From: Lepidurus packardi
Taxonomy: Eukaryota > Arthropoda > Branchiopoda > Notostraca > Triopsidae
Direction of reading: 5' to 3'
Assembly (NCBI GenBank): GCA_023053545.1
Contig: JAKZAN010000005.1
Span: 3,286,001 to 3,350,000, forward strand
DNA length: 64,000 nt
The position numbers and the translations under genes were made by a program. Positions 62,729 to 64,000 of the stretch are shown one piece after another. Within the stretch, counting starts at the first letter, position 1; each line of letters opens with the position of its first letter. The notes beneath the pieces were generated by a model. The model worked only from the letters and a program-made list of their open reading frames with translations. It ran no database searches and was not told the origin of the DNA.

Positions 62729-64000
62729 TAATCTTTCCTTTCAAACGTTCGGTAATTATACTAATCTAGAAGTTTTAAAAGCTATATGCGCTTATGCGTC
62801 ACTCCTTGTATCGGCAATCAAATTCTGTCTACCGGCCTTTTTTAGCCTCTGCACGTTTTAGCCTCTGCACTTTTAGCCTTTGCACGTTAGTGTGATCAGT
62901 TTATTGTGATGTTAGTGTGCTTTCATTGTGATCAGTTACAGTTACTTATGAATCATAAGTAACTTTATGATTCATAGTCACAGTATTATTAATCACAGTC
63001 ACATAGGATCCATCATAAGTTGTGATGGTTGCTATGTGAGTAACGTATGCTGGTAATCATAATTACAATGTGACTGCGATTCACTTTACTTGTACTTTTC
63101 TTCCTAGAATCTACGTAATATTAATTGGTTACACCAAGGGGTGTTTCATCAACTTTTCTAATGTATAAAAGTGGGGGATGTCCGCTACTTCGGTTCCGCC
63201 GTAATGCGCAGCAACGATAATTCCCGTTCGTCTACTTCCTTCTTGACCTCTTCAGAGTCAGTGGCTCTCACCCGGACGTCCATGGCGTTCAGGAGGGCCG
63301 TGTGCCAGATCTATGTGCTCCATCTGGTTCCTGCTGTTTGGGGGTCGTCGTTGACACTTTAAGTGAATTAAACTGAGGCAGGGTTATAGCCATGTTGAGA
63401 CTATTTCCTATTCCTCGTCGGCAGTGTAATGTTTAGTGAAGCTCTGTTCACTGAGTCTAACTGTTAACTGCTTGTGTATTATGTATTACGGGTTTTTATA
63501 CATGCAAGGCATTATGTACACTTGTGTGCACTTTCTGCGGTTCTTGAGTTACTTTCTGCAGTCCTGAGTTTTGTCCTCTCGGGGCTTCCATATCCAACGG
63601 AAGAACTGGTGAACGGATCAGTTCACAATAAAACACACCCTTTGCGAGCTTAAAGGACCGACTAGCGATTAGCGAGGACGAGAAACGAACAAAAAGTATG
63701 CCTGGCTTTTATTGATTAAGAAAGGCACCTAAGAAAGAAACCTGGCCACGTAGAAAATAATTTGCGAGAAAGCTATGGTCATGTATGAAGAGCTTCGAAA
63801 ATCCATTCCAGGAACAAGCTCACAAGCTTTAGAACAACAGGAAGAAGAGTCCAAAGCCAATAGGTTTCATAGGTTTAAGAAATTACGAGTTTATAATGCA
63901 AAATTACGAGTTTTTGCGATTTTGGAACGGCCTCGGGAACGGATGAAAATTAGTTCCATAGTAACTTATGGGGAACGGCGTCCCGCATAATGAACGATTA
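62729..64000. other. Right-edge sequence without a recognised gene
   Basis: Contains TTTTAGCCTCTGCAC repeats near 62838-62885, the palindrome, a TATAAAAG motif at 63165 and an AATAAA at 63628. The ORFs (63171-63362, 63775-63990) have no recognised domain. A small duplication of AAATTACGAGTTT occurs at about 63879-63912. Confidence 0.5.
62941..62963. repeat. 23-bp near-perfect palindrome
   Basis: GTTACTTATGAATCATAAGTAAC is self-complementary around a central base. It lies in a stretch (62780-63080) rich in short GTGAT/ATCAC and CACGTTTTAGCCTCTGCAC repeats. Confidence 0.7.

Noticed and set aside
63160-63640. TATAAAAG plus later AATAAA suggesting an LTR or a gene promoter
   Set aside because: No paired direct repeat in the window and no adjoining element frame at this end; too weak to call.

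Overview
The window is nuclear DNA from an animal, most likely an invertebrate. It is AT-rich and intron-dense, with GT-AG introns and many decayed DNA transposons. It carries clear orthologues of animal genes: an NMDA-type glutamate receptor, a stargazin/TARP-like four-TM protein, NDUFB10, mitochondrial peptidyl-tRNA hydrolase ICT1 (MRPL58), a BAR-RhoGAP of the ARHGAP17/44 (RICH) family, SLC38A10 and the peroxisomal ether-lipid enzyme AGPS. I could not fix the phylum. An NMDA-class receptor points to a cnidarian or bilaterian. I rebuilt exons by hand from splice sites, and the reading phase was checked across every junction given.

Layout. About 1.4-17.1 kb, minus strand: a GluN2-like NMDA receptor subunit in at least 18 exons; its second intron holds two adjacent pogo/Tigger-like transposons. 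17.1-36.8 kb: a gene-poor spacer of nearly 20 kb with one more pogo-like element, one hAT MITE and a few unassigned ORFs. 36.8-46.0 kb, plus strand: the TARP-like gene, four exons with a 6.3-kb first intron. 47.2-48.6 kb, minus: NDUFB10, four exons. 50.0-50.8 kb, plus: ICT1, three exons, divergent from NDUFB10, with an hAT MITE just upstream of its start. 51.2-55.0 kb, minus: RICH-type BAR-RhoGAP, 14 exons. 55.6-57.5 kb, plus: SLC38A10-like transporter, nine exons, divergent from the RhoGAP. 57.8-60.1 kb, minus: AGPS, eight exons. 61-64 kb: a tandem repeat, a Ty3/Gypsy-like integrase fossil, a broken ZMYM-type hAT transposase and unassigned sequence.

How the genes relate. The right-hand genes are tightly packed, alternating in strand with 0.3-1.4 kb spacers, and are mostly housekeeping (respiratory complex I, mitoribosome rescue, amino-acid transport, ether lipids). 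The left half pairs a glutamate receptor subunit head-to-head with a protein related to glutamate-receptor auxiliary subunits. The RICH-like RhoGAP ends in a PDZ ligand like the one by which vertebrate RICH2 binds Shank. A glutamatergic theme is therefore possible, but linkage alone does not prove function. The most interesting molecular details are in the receptor (Gln at the pore N-site, an altered SYTANLAAF gate, a changed ligand-contact residue), in the TARP-like protein (very large first loop and tail), and in AGPS (no N-terminal PTS2, C-terminal SHL).
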